Shown here one piece after another: positions 27,989 to 41,068 of a DNA stretch of 64,000 bases. Both the position numbers and the translations under genes were made by a program. The notes beneath the pieces were generated by a model. It was not told the origin of the DNA and did not search any database. It saw only the letters and a list, made by a program, of their open reading frames with translations. The stretch's first letter is position 1; every line of letters begins with the position of its first letter. The DNA comes from Planctomycetota bacterium (lineage in GTDB: Bacteria > Planctomycetota > UBA1135 > GCA-002686595): contig JAPLOF010000060.1 of NCBI GenBank assembly GCA_026692665.1, positions 1-64,000 on the forward strand, in the 5' to 3' direction.

Positions 27989-28921
27989 CTACTTGGGCGC
28001 CGCGGCCTGGAGGTTGTCGTTCTTGTACTCGCCGGTCCGCGCCGCGTCGGGCGTCCCGTCCTCTGCGAAGTACTGCCAGGGTCCTTCGCGCTTGCCCGCG
28101 ACGTAGCGCCCCGCGAAGGAGAGCTTTCCGTTCGCGTGCCACTCGCGCCATTCGCCGTCGGCCATCCCGTCCTTGTACTGGATCTGTGCCTGCAGCTGGC
28201 CGCTCGGGTACCACATCGTGGCCGGACCTTCGGACTTCCCGGCCACGAAGGTGGCCTCGGATTCCTGGCGCCCTTCGGCGGTCCAGGACTTCCACGTCCC
28301 CACCTTCTCGCCGCGCGCGAAGCGCACTTCGCTCTGCTGCCGGCCGTCGGGGTACCAGCTCGACCAGGGGCCGTCCTGCAGGTCGTCGACGTACTGCCCC
28401 TCGCGCTTCTTCTTCCCTTCGGGGTGGAAGTCCGTCCAGAGCCCTTGGCGCACGCCGTTCCGGAACGTGCCGATCGACTCGACCTTCCCGTTGTCGTACC
28501 AGATCGTCAACTGGCCTTCGGGCTTGCCGTCGACGAAGCTGCGCTCGCTGCGCTTGTCGCCGTTCTCGTGGAACTCGGCCCAAGTCCCCGTCATCTTCCC
28601 GTCGATCCAGGAACCCCTGGCGGAAACCCGACCGCTCGGGTGCCAATAGGTCCACTCGCCCACCTGGACGCCGCCGCGGAAAGCGCCTTCGGCCTTCTTC
28701 TGCGTCTTGGCCTCGTCGTGGTACTCGACGAACGGACCGTCGGGCGGCGGGGTCGGGGCGGTCGGCGCCGTCATCGGCGTCCGCGCCGGTTTGCGAGGGG
28801 CGGGCTTCTCGTCCTTGCAGCCCGTGAGGAGACCGCCCAGGGCGAGGAACAGGACCGGGACGAGGATCGAGGCCAGGCTCCGCGCGGGAGCTCTCCAGGT
28901 ACGAAGACGGGTGCGCGACAT
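27989..28921 (-). CDS. MORN-repeat lipoprotein (YwqK-like)
   Basis: The 310-residue protein has a lipoprotein signal ending LGGLLTGC (lipidated Cys near residue 35), a Pro/Ala-rich linker, and about nine tandem MORN-like units of about 23 residues. They are seen as repeated G-x-W-x-x-W/Y-H-P-x-G patterns such as VGEWTYWHPSGRVSARGSW, GTWAEFHENGDKRSERSF and GPWSSWYPDGRQQSEVRF. These are beta-hairpin repeats of unknown ligand, often annotated as YwqK antitoxin-like, though no toxin gene is present here. The start at 28921 has TAATCT six bases upstream, again a leaderless-type arrangement. Confidence 0.88.
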   Translation of the reverse strand: MSRTRLRTWRAPARSLASILVPVLFLALGGLLTGCKDEKPAPRKPARTPMTAPTAPTPPPDGPFVEYHDEAKTQKKAEGAFRGGVQVGEWTYWHPSGRVSARGSWIDGKMTGTWAEFHENGDKRSERSFVDGKPEGQLTIWYDNGKVESIGTFRNGVRQGLWTDFHPEGKKKREGQYVDDLQDGPWSSWYPDGRQQSEVRFARGEKVGTWKSWTAEGRQESEATFVAGKSEGPATMWYPSGQLQAQIQYKDGMADGEWREWHANGKLSFAGRYVAGKREGPWQYFAEDGTPDAARTGEYKNDNLQAAAPK

Positions 28922-28927
28922 CCAAGG

Positions 28928-28993
28928 AGATTAGCGGGATGCGGCGCACGGTGCACGGGGGCGCTTTCTCGGGGCGTGCGCAGGCCCTAGGAT
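28928..28993. promoter_or_regulatory. Divergent promoter region with two start-proximal TAnnnT boxes
   Basis: In the 79-bp gap between the MORN lipoprotein and the sulfatase-like gene, TAATCT (28933-28928, minus strand) ends six bases before the ATG at 28921. TAGGAT (28988-28993, plus strand) ends seven bases before the ATG at 29001. Both would put the RNA start at the initiation codon. Neither has a clear -35 box. Confidence 0.4.
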
Positions 28994-29000
28994 CGGATCC

Positions 29001-30494
29001 ATGCGCGTTTCCGCACTCGTTCTGGCAGGCGTCGGTCTGGCCGTCCTCGGCGGCGCGTGGTGGTACGTGGGGCGGAAAGCGCCGCCGCGCTGGAACGTGG
29101 TCGTCCTGACGCTCGACACGACCCGCGCCGACTTCCTCGGGTGCTACGGCCGCCCCGGCGATCCGACCCCGGTGCTCGACGCGCTCGCGCGCGAGGGCAC
29201 GCGCTTCGACCGCGCGATCGCCACGGCGTCCGTCACGCCCGTGTCGCACGCCTCGATCCTCTCGGGGCTCGACAACCAGGAGCACGGCGTGCGCGTGCTG
29301 GCCGGGATGTGCGGCTACAAGCTGAAGCCCGAGGTGCCGACGCTGGCCACGATCCTGCAGTCGCAGGGCTACGCGACCGCCGCGGTCCACAGCGCCTTCC
29401 CGGTCTCGGCCTACTACGGCTTCGACCACGGCTTCGACGTGTTCGAGAGCTTCGAGGGCGTCATCCAGAAGAGCCAGGCGGGCACGATGTCGTGGCCGCT
29501 CACGAAACTGCAGCGCCGCTCCGACGAGACGACGCGCATGGTGATCGACGAGCTGGCGCACCTCGACCAGCCGTTCTTCCTGTGGGTGCACTACTGGGAT
29601 CCGCACGACACGGTGCTCCTCCCGCCGCCGGAACTGACGGCCGGCCTTCCGCACACGGCGGACGGCCAACTCGCCGCGTCGCGCGAGCTCTACGGCGCCG
29701 AGGTGAGCTACGTCGACAGCCAGATCGGTCGACTGTTCGAGACGTTGAAGGCCTCCGGCGAGTGGGAGCACACGCTCGTCGTCGTCGTCGCCGACCACGG
29801 CGAGGGACTCGGCGACCACGACTGGCAGTTCCACCGCATCCTCTACCAGGAGCAGATCCGCGTCCCGCTCCTCGTGCGCGTGCCCGGCCTCGCGAGCACG
29901 CCGTCCGTCGCGGCGACGGTGAGCACGACGGACATCGCCCCCACGGTGCTCGACTACCTCGGGGTCCGCGCACCGCGCGCGATGTCGGGCCGCACGCTGC
30001 GTCCCCTGCTCGAGGGTCGCGCCGACGCGCCGCGCAGCGCGTTCGCGGACCAGATCAACGGCTACGACCTGAACGCGGCGATGCTCACGAAGCGGCCGTT
30101 CGACGACTTCCTGTACGCGGTCGTCGATCAGGGTTGGAAGCTCGTGTGGCGTCCGCTCCACCCGGAGAAGAGCGAACTGTTCGACCTCGACCAGGACCCG
30201 GGCGAGCTGCGGAACCGCTACGCCGACGCCCCCGACCAGGCGCTGCGGCTCCAGAAGCTCCTGGCGCGCCATGGGAGCTGGGTCACGACGCCCTGCCACA
30301 CGCCGGAGGACCCGGGGCTCGACCGCGCCGCGGCGCTCCAGATCCTGGAAGGCCTGGGCTACGCCGGCGGCGGGGAGACGGTCGAGGCGCGCTGGGGCTT
30401 CGCCTGCCCCGAGGCCCCGGGCCGGGTCGTCGCGGACCCCGCGGAACTCGACTGCGCGGACGGGTACCTGCTCGTCCCGTCAACCGCCCGTTGA
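29001..30494 (+). CDS. Sulfatase-like hydrolase of the alkaline phosphatase superfamily, membrane anchored
   Basis: The 497-residue protein has an N-terminal membrane anchor (ALVLAGVGLAVLGGAWWYV) and then a sulfatase/phosphodiesterase fold. Metal-site segments are VVLTLDTTRADFLGCYG and VVVVADHGEGLGDHDW, and there is a C-terminal LEGLGYAGGG tail. The formylglycine signature C/S-x-P-x-R is absent: the site reads ASVTPVSHASILSG, with Thr next to Pro. It may therefore use a Thr or Ser nucleophile as phosphodiesterases do, or be inactive as a sulfatase. The start is supported by a TAGGAT box seven bases upstream and immediate entry into the hydrophobic segment. Confidence 0.85.
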   Translation: MRVSALVLAGVGLAVLGGAWWYVGRKAPPRWNVVVLTLDTTRADFLGCYGRPGDPTPVLDALAREGTRFDRAIATASVTPVSHASILSGLDNQEHGVRVLAGMCGYKLKPEVPTLATILQSQGYATAAVHSAFPVSAYYGFDHGFDVFESFEGVIQKSQAGTMSWPLTKLQRRSDETTRMVIDELAHLDQPFFLWVHYWDPHDTVLLPPPELTAGLPHTADGQLAASRELYGAEVSYVDSQIGRLFETLKASGEWEHTLVVVVADHGEGLGDHDWQFHRILYQEQIRVPLLVRVPGLASTPSVAATVSTTDIAPTVLDYLGVRAPRAMSGRTLRPLLEGRADAPRSAFADQINGYDLNAAMLTKRPFDDFLYAVVDQGWKLVWRPLHPEKSELFDLDQDPGELRNRYADAPDQALRLQKLLARHGSWVTTPCHTPEDPGLDRAAALQILEGLGYAGGGETVEARWGFACPEAPGRVVADPAELDCADGYLLVPSTAR

Positions 30495-30553
30495 GGACGG
30501 ATCAATCTTCGGCCGGATCCGGGGGGAGACTCCCAGGGGCTCGTTTCAGGGGA

Positions 30554-30559
30554 TAGACT
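30554..30559 (+). promoter_or_regulatory. Candidate -10 element (TAGACT) in the 227-base gap before the lamin-tail gene
   Basis: TAGACT lies in the gap between the sulfatase-like stop (30494) and the ATG at 30722. If used, it gives a leader of about 155 bases. No -35 box, terminator hairpin or other gene was found in this gap. Confidence 0.3.
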
Positions 30560-30721
30560 CTGGAGATCGGTGGGCCTCAGGAGCCTTGCCGATCCGCACC
30601 CGTGCGCGTTCCCCAGTTCGACTCCCGGGGAAAGGCGCCCGACCCGTGTGGACACTGCCGTGCGTGGCCGACCCCACCCGCGCACGCGCATCCAGCCGAC
30701 CCCCGGGGACTCCCTCAGCCC

Positions 30722-31888
30722 ATGTTCCGCAACCTCCGTCTCATCGCGGCCGGCCTGGCCCTCCTCGCCGCCTCCGCTTCCGCTCAAGTCAAGTTCAACG
30801 AGCTCTTCGTGAGCCACATCGGCACGGACGACCGTGAGTTCATCGAAGTGCGCGGCACGCCCGGCACCCCCTTGACCGGCTACATGATCCTGGTCGTCGA
30901 AGGCGACTCGACCAGCTCGTTCGGCGCCATGGACGTCGCGATCGACCTCTCCGCCGGCGTGATCGGCGCGAACGGTCTCTACACCGTGGGATCCTCCACG
31001 GTCGTCCCGGCCGTGAACCAGGTCGTCACGGGGACGGGAACGCCGCCGAACGCGAACCTGTTCGAGAACGGCACGGACACCTTCTATCTGATCGAGACCA
31101 CGAACGTCGCGGGCGTCCTCGCGAACCTGGGTCTCGACCTGCGCATCGGCGGCATGGGCACGGTGACCACGCTCACGACCGACCCCGCCATCACGATCCG
31201 CGACCTCGTCGGCCTCTCGGACGGAGGCGCGAGCGACGTGATCTTCGACAGCGCGCTCACGTTCCAGGACGGCACGTTCCTCCCGGCCGGTGTCGTCCGC
31301 TGCGGCGACGCGCCGTTCGCCTGGAACACCCAGCTCCTCGACTTCGACTTCATCCCCACCGTCGGCTACATCGACGTCTCCCCGACGACGGCGAATCCGA
31401 ACTGCAGCCTCACGCTGGGCACGGCCTACTGCTTCGGCGATGGCTCGGGCCTCGCCTGCCCGTGCGCGAACAACAGCACGGTCGGCAACGGCGAAGGCTG
31501 CCTGAACTCGCTCGGAACGGGCGGCAAGGTCACGGCCGCGGGCACGGCCAGCATCTCGGCCGACACGGCCGTGCTGACGGGCACGGGCATGCCGAACTCG
31601 AGCGCGCTCTACTTCCAGGGCACGAACCAGCAGGGCGCCGGCCTCGGCGTCGTCTTCGGTGACGGTCTCCGCTGCGCGGGCGGCGCGGTCGTCCGCCTCG
31701 GCACGAAGAACAACGTCGCCGGGACGAGCGCGTACCCGGCCGTCGGGGATCCCTCGATCTCCGTCCGCGGCCTGATCACCGCGCCGGGCATCCGCACCTA
31801 CCAGTGCTGGTACCGCAACGCGGCGGCCTTCTGCACGGCCTCGACCTTCAACCTGTCGAACGGCCTCGAGATCACCTGGGGCGCGTGA
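30722..31888 (+). CDS. Secreted lamin-tail-like protein with planctomycete C-terminal cysteine module
   Basis: The 388-residue protein has a signal peptide (LRLIAAGLALLAASASAQ, cleavage after ASA). A lamin-tail-like beta domain follows (VKFNELFVSHIG, REFIEVRGTPGTPLTGYMIL). The last 140 residues form the module described in the findings: YCFGDGSGLACPCANN, GCLNSLGTGGK, MPNSSALYFQGT, FGDGLRCAGG and WYRNAAAFCTASTFNL. The protein should be exported, and the tail is probably an anchoring or sorting domain, by inference from its recurrence. A longer in-frame start at 30602 is rejected because the signal peptide begins at 30722. Confidence 0.88.
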   Translation: MFRNLRLIAAGLALLAASASAQVKFNELFVSHIGTDDREFIEVRGTPGTPLTGYMILVVEGDSTSSFGAMDVAIDLSAGVIGANGLYTVGSSTVVPAVNQVVTGTGTPPNANLFENGTDTFYLIETTNVAGVLANLGLDLRIGGMGTVTTLTTDPAITIRDLVGLSDGGASDVIFDSALTFQDGTFLPAGVVRCGDAPFAWNTQLLDFDFIPTVGYIDVSPTTANPNCSLTLGTAYCFGDGSGLACPCANNSTVGNGEGCLNSLGTGGKVTAAGTASISADTAVLTGTGMPNSSALYFQGTNQQGAGLGVVFGDGLRCAGGAVVRLGTKNNVAGTSAYPAVGDPSISVRGLITAPGIRTYQCWYRNAAAFCTASTFNLSNGLEITWGA

Positions 31889-31895
31889 TCGCCGA

Positions 31896-31956
31896 CGGGC
31901 CTCCACCCGGAGGCCCGCGGTCGCAACGAGCTGGCGCCGCACACGCGGCGCCAGCT
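31896..31956. terminator. Two adjacent GC hairpins between convergent genes
   Basis: Hairpin 1 pairs CGGGCCTCC (31896-31904) with GGAGGCCCG (31909-31917) across a four-base loop. Hairpin 2 pairs AGCTGGCGCCGC (31929-31940) with GCGGCGCCAGCT (31945-31956) across ACAC and is followed by CATTTC. Both lie between the stops of two convergent genes and could end transcription from either side. T-runs are short. Confidence 0.6.
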
Positions 31957-32030
31957 GCATTTCGCGGGTGCCTCGCCGGACGCCCGCCTCGGGCGCGAAG
32001 CCCTCGACCGCACGGCGACGAGGCACGCGC

Positions 32031-32687
32031 TCACGGACAGGCGTCGTTGTCGCGGCGCGGCGTTCCCAGGTCGGCATTCGTCGCGCTGATCGCGCTCGAG
32101 GAGTGGCACCAGTTCGCCGGATCGTCGTTCATCACCACGTCGCGCGCGACCAGCTTGAGCGAGATCGAGCGCCCGGCGAGGTCCGGCCACAGCACGCCGT
32201 CGTCGTACGCGACGCGGTCGACGAGCGTGCCGTCGGCGCGCGACAGGACGATCTGGTCGGCGCCGTTCGAGAGCGAGAACGAGCTCCAGACGTAGTCGAC
32301 CTGCACGCCGCCGTTCAGCGCCGGGTCCGAGTTGTTGCCGAGCACGAGGTACGCGCCGGGGGCCATGCGCAGGCCCGCGCCCCCGGTCGAGATCACGTGC
32401 GTCGCCCCGGAGTCGTCCGAGAGGACCCAGCCCTCCAGATTCACGCGCCAGGGCAAGGCGTTGTAGACCTCGATCCACTCGCCGCGCGCGTCGGACACGC
32501 TGCTCGGGTCCTTCATGAACTCGGTGATGACGACCTGCCCCGACTGCGGGGGCGGTTCCACGAGCAGGGCCTCGGTCGTCGCCTGGGCGAGCGCCACGCT
32601 GGGCCCCTGGAAGGGCGTCGCAGCCACGGCCGGCGCGGCGAGGCCCAGGGAGAGAATGGAAACACGGACGATGGCTCGGAAGTGCAT
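32031..32687 (-). CDS. Secreted lamin-tail domain protein
   Basis: The 218-residue protein has a signal peptide (VRVSILSLGLAAPAVAA) and a lamin-tail-like domain. Its pattern is VVITEFMKDPSSVSDARGEW, then IEVYNALPWRVNLEGWVLSDD and NGADQIVLSRADGTLVDRVAYDD. It ends in a short Asn/Asp-rich tail with a final DACP. Bacterial lamin-tail domains are exported beta-sandwiches of uncertain function, often on nucleases or surface proteins; no nuclease is attached here. The ATG at 32687 was chosen for the signal peptide and the upstream GAGGA. It converges on the other lamin-tail protein. Confidence 0.85.
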   Translation of the reverse strand: MHFRAIVRVSILSLGLAAPAVAATPFQGPSVALAQATTEALLVEPPPQSGQVVITEFMKDPSSVSDARGEWIEVYNALPWRVNLEGWVLSDDSGATHVISTGGAGLRMAPGAYLVLGNNSDPALNGGVQVDYVWSSFSLSNGADQIVLSRADGTLVDRVAYDDGVLWPDLAGRSISLKLVARDVVMNDDPANWCHSSSAISATNADLGTPRRDNDACP

Positions 32688-32998
32688 GGATGATCCTCGG
32701 GGGCGCCCGCTCGGAAGCACGCGCTCCGTGCCCCCGGACGGTGCGCGCGCACCCCGCAGACCGCTCGAACCGGGAAGGGGTTGCAGGTCCGACGCGTGAA
32801 ACGCGCAGCCTGGCGACGGAAGGACTTTCCGGCGGCCGGTTTGTGACCTTGACCAACTCGGAACTTCGGGTGAGGATTGAGGGAGCTCGCTCGCGCCCCA
32901 CCGGCGCGGCCCCTGCGTCGGTGCGCGCGTCCTGCGCCTGCTGGCGGCTCTTCCCGTTCCAGAATCTGGCCCCTTCATCCAACAGGGATCGAGCACCC
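32688..32998. other. 311-bp divergent intergenic region
   Basis: No gene is visible. It should hold promoters for the lamin-tail gene (minus) and the cytochrome gene (plus). A TTGACC at 32849-32854 is the best -35 candidate on the plus strand, but the -10 position is poor. A peptide from a long in-frame upstream extension of the cytochrome gene has no domain character. Confidence 0.4.
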
Positions 32999-35065
32999 TT
33001 GGCACTCCGCCCCCTAGCCCTCGCCGCACTCCTCGTCTCGGCCGTTTCGTTGACCGCGGGCGCCGTCGTCCAGACGCAGGTCGCGACGACCCTGAACGAC
33101 TTCCGCCAGCCGGGCACGCAACCGGGGCAGCTGCTGCAGCCGATCGCGACCTCGGGCAGCTGCACGGGCTGCCACAGCGGGTTCGATCCGCAGACGGAAC
33201 CGTACGAGCACTGGGCCGCCTCCATGATGGGCCAGGCCGGACGCGACCCGATCTTCTATGCCGCGCTCGCGATCGCCAACCAGGACGCGGCGAACTCCGG
33301 CGAGTGGTGCCTGCGCTGCCACGCCCCGGGCGCATGGCTCGACGGGCGCAGCACGCCGTCCGACGGTTCGGCGCTCGACAACAACCTGGGCGACCTCGAC
33401 GGCGTCACGTGCAACCTGTGCCACCGCATGGTGGACCCCGTCTACGACCCGGGCCACAGCCCGGCCTCCGACTACCGCATCCTGGACCAGCTCGCGCAGC
33501 GCGGCGGCATCCCGCCCACGCCGAACAACGGCCAGTACGTCATCGATCCGCTCGACCGGCGCCGTGCGCCCTTCGACCTGGGACCGAACTTCTTCTACCA
33601 CGATTGGGAGCAGTCGCCGTACCACCGCGAGTCGCTGAACTGCGGCACGTGCCACGAGCTTTCGAATCCGACGCAGACGAAGCAGCCCGACGGCAGCTTC
33701 GCGCTGAACGCGCTCGACGCGCCGCACCCGACGCACAACAAGTACGACGAGTTCCCGATCGAGCGCACGTACAGCGAGTGGGAACAGAGCCGCTTCGCCG
33801 ACGGTCCGGTCGAGATGGGCGCGCGCTTCGGCGGCAACCGGACGAGCTACTCGTCCTGCCAGGACTGCCACATGCCCAAGGTGACCGGCGGCGCGTGCCA
33901 GCCCGTGCTCGGGCCGGTGATCCGCGACGACCTGCCGCAGCACAACTTCAACGGCGTCAACTCGTGGGTCCTGCGCGCGGTGCGCTCGCTCTATCCGGAC
34001 TACGAGACCGGCCTCACCGCGCAATCCGTGGCGGACGCGGCCTACCGCACGGAGGAGATGCACCGCGACGCGGTCGACGTGAGCGCCTGGGCCAGCCAGG
34101 GCAACCTGCGCGTGCGCCTCGTGAACCAGACCGGCCACAAGCTGCCCACGGGCTACGGCGAAGGCCGGCGCATGTGGATCCACGTGGTCTTCAAGAACGC
34201 CGCCAATCAGGTGATCGCCGAGCGCGGCGCGTACGACGGCGCCACGGCGACGCTGACGACGACCGACACGAAGGTGTACGAGATCGAGCAGGGCGTGGAC
34301 GCGGCGCAGGCCGCCGCCACGGGTCTGCCCGTGGGCAAGTCCTTCCGCTTCGTGCTGAACAACAAGATCTACTCGGACAACCGGATCCCGCCGCGCGGCT
34401 TCACGAACGTCGCGTTCGACGCGATCGACGCCGAGCCGGTCGCGTACTCGTACGCCGACGAGCAGTACTGGGACGACACGGCGTTCGCGATCCCCCCGGG
34501 CGCGGCCAGCGCGGTCGTCGAGGTCTTCCACCAGACGACCACGCGGGAGTACATCGAGTTCCTGCGCGATTCGAACGTCACGAACGGCGCCGGCCTCCTG
34601 GCCTACAACCAGTGGGTCCTGCACGGCAAGAGCGCGCCGATCCTGAAGGGCTCCAGCGTCGTGAACTTCGCGGTGAACAGCTGCGTGCCGCCGATCCAGT
34701 ACGGCGCTGCGAAGCGGCTGTCGAACGGCCGCACCCCGGCGCTCGCGTGGTCGGGCGTTCCGAGCGTGAGCGGCGTCGGCTTCGCGGCCGTCGTGCGCAA
34801 TGGCCTGCCGAACTCGTACGGCGCGCTGCGCGCGGCCCCCGCGACGGCGAGCGTCCCCTTCCAGGGCGGCACCCTCCTGCTCGGCGGCCCGATCACGAAC
34901 GTGGTGAACTTCGTGCTCGACGGCACGGGACAGGCGCTCCTGCCGATCGCCATGGCGCCCGGCATGGTCGGCGTCCAGACGAACTACCAGGCCTTCTTCC
35001 GCGACCGCGGCGTCGTCGGCGGCACGGCGATCACGAACGGACTGCACGTCCAGTTCTGCCCCTGA
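32999..35065 (+). CDS. Secreted multihaem (five CxxCH) cytochrome c family protein
   Basis: The 688-residue protein is read from a TTG at 32999, with AGGGA about 12 bases upstream, directly before the signal peptide (RPLALAALLVSAVSLTAGAV). Five CxxCH haem sites are visible: CTGCH (C55), CLRCH, CNLCH, CGTCH and CQDCH. A region with HKLPTGYGEGRRMWIHV and a C-terminal beta module ending VQFCP follow. The haem region resembles cytochrome c554/NrfA-like electron carriers, but the redox partner is unknown. The last 120 residues look like a divergent version of the tail module on neighbouring exported proteins. It is probably periplasmic or at the cell surface. Confidence 0.85.
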   Translation: MALRPLALAALLVSAVSLTAGAVVQTQVATTLNDFRQPGTQPGQLLQPIATSGSCTGCHSGFDPQTEPYEHWAASMMGQAGRDPIFYAALAIANQDAANSGEWCLRCHAPGAWLDGRSTPSDGSALDNNLGDLDGVTCNLCHRMVDPVYDPGHSPASDYRILDQLAQRGGIPPTPNNGQYVIDPLDRRRAPFDLGPNFFYHDWEQSPYHRESLNCGTCHELSNPTQTKQPDGSFALNALDAPHPTHNKYDEFPIERTYSEWEQSRFADGPVEMGARFGGNRTSYSSCQDCHMPKVTGGACQPVLGPVIRDDLPQHNFNGVNSWVLRAVRSLYPDYETGLTAQSVADAAYRTEEMHRDAVDVSAWASQGNLRVRLVNQTGHKLPTGYGEGRRMWIHVVFKNAANQVIAERGAYDGATATLTTTDTKVYEIEQGVDAAQAAATGLPVGKSFRFVLNNKIYSDNRIPPRGFTNVAFDAIDAEPVAYSYADEQYWDDTAFAIPPGAASAVVEVFHQTTTREYIEFLRDSNVTNGAGLLAYNQWVLHGKSAPILKGSSVVNFAVNSCVPPIQYGAAKRLSNGRTPALAWSGVPSVSGVGFAAVVRNGLPNSYGALRAAPATASVPFQGGTLLLGGPITNVVNFVLDGTGQALLPIAMAPGMVGVQTNYQAFFRDRGVVGGTAITNGLHVQFCP

Positions 35066-35100
35066 CGGCACGGCGAGCGGACGAGGGCACGCGGATCCGG

Positions 35101-35106
35101 TATCGT
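35101..35106 (+). promoter_or_regulatory. Candidate -10 element (TATCGT) for the AsmA-like gene
   Basis: TATCGT ends seven bases before the ATG at 35114, consistent with a transcript that starts at or next to the initiation codon. There is no Shine-Dalgarno sequence and no clear -35 box. Confidence 0.35.
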
Positions 35107-35113
35107 CCGGTCC

Positions 35114-35905
35114 ATGCGCATCCTCGTCCGTGTCGCGATCGGTCTCGGGCTCCTCGTCGTCCTGGCCCTGGGCCTCGTCTGGATCTTCCAGGGCAGCGTG
35201 GTGAAGGCCGCCATCCAAGGCGGTGGCACGTGGGCCACCGGCGTGGAGACGCGCGTCGAGGACGTTTCGGCCGGCCTCCTGGGCGGCAAGCTCGAGCTGC
35301 GCGGCCTGACCCTGGCCAACCCGCCCGGTTTCAGCGCGGAACCCTTCTTCGGCCTGCGCGCGGCGAAGGCCGACTGGGACACGGCCTCCCTCCTCAGCCA
35401 GAAGATCCACGTCCGAGAGCTCGAGCTCGACGGCCTCGCGCTGCGGATCGAGCGCAATTCCTCGGGCACGAACTACGGGCGCATCCTGGAGCACGCGAGC
35501 CGAGGCGGCGCCGCCCCCGCACCGACGCCGGAGGCCCAGCCGGGCGCCCAGCGCGCCCTGGTCGTGGACCGCATCGTGCTGCGCGATGTCTCGGCCGAGC
35601 TCTACCTGGCCGACCTCCCCCTCGCGAACGGCCCGCTGCGCGTGACCGTGCCGCGCGTCGAGATCACCGACTTCCACAGCGACGGTCCCACGCACGAGAT
35701 CGTGGGGCAGCTCCTCTCGGCCGTCGTGAAGGCGGCGCTCGAGGCCAGCCTCGACGCGGGCCGCGGCACGTTCCCCGACGACCTGAAGCGCGACCTGAAA
35801 GCGCAACTCCAGAGCGCGAAGTCGGCCCTCGAGGGCGCACTCCAGGGCGACGTGAAGGGCTCGCTCGAAGGACTGAAGGACGTGTTCGGCGACAAGAAGA
35901 AGTAG
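35114..35905 (+). CDS. AsmA-like membrane-anchored protein
   Basis: The 263-residue protein has an N-terminal transmembrane helix (VAIGLGLLVVLALGLVWIF). The beta-rich region that follows has the AsmA/DUF748-like signature: EDVSAGLLGGKLELRGLTLANPPGFSAE cut into shorter strands, then IHVRELELDGLALRIERN and VVDRIVLRDVSAELYL. A Lys- and Ala-rich amphipathic C-terminus follows. AsmA-like proteins are large envelope proteins involved in lipid transport, and this is a short member. The neighbours do not suggest a specific partner. Confidence 0.75.
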   Translation: MRILVRVAIGLGLLVVLALGLVWIFQGSVVKAAIQGGGTWATGVETRVEDVSAGLLGGKLELRGLTLANPPGFSAEPFFGLRAAKADWDTASLLSQKIHVRELELDGLALRIERNSSGTNYGRILEHASRGGAAPAPTPEAQPGAQRALVVDRIVLRDVSAELYLADLPLANGPLRVTVPRVEITDFHSDGPTHEIVGQLLSAVVKAALEASLDAGRGTFPDDLKRDLKAQLQSAKSALEGALQGDVKGSLEGLKDVFGDKKK

Positions 35906-35950
35906 CCCGGCTCTCGCGAGCGGCGCGGGCACCGAGCGCGCCGCCGCTCG

Positions 35951-40996
<5,046 letters not shown>

Positions 40997-41068
40997 CTGC
41001 CCGGGCCGGGTTCACCGCGCGTGCCAAGCGGCATATGGTTTGGAAGCAACCGTCCAGAGACTCCCTCG

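Noticed and set aside
27989..28921. MORN lipoprotein considered as the antitoxin of a toxin-antitoxin pair
   Set aside because: The YwqK-antitoxin label is an automatic annotation of MORN repeats, and no toxin-like gene adjoins it.
29001..30494. Calling the hydrolase a true arylsulfatase
   Set aside because: The C/S-x-P-x-R formylglycine motif is missing, so only a superfamily-level call is justified.
30602..30721. Upstream extension of the lamin-tail/module protein
   Set aside because: The extension lacks secretion features, and the signal peptide begins at 30722.
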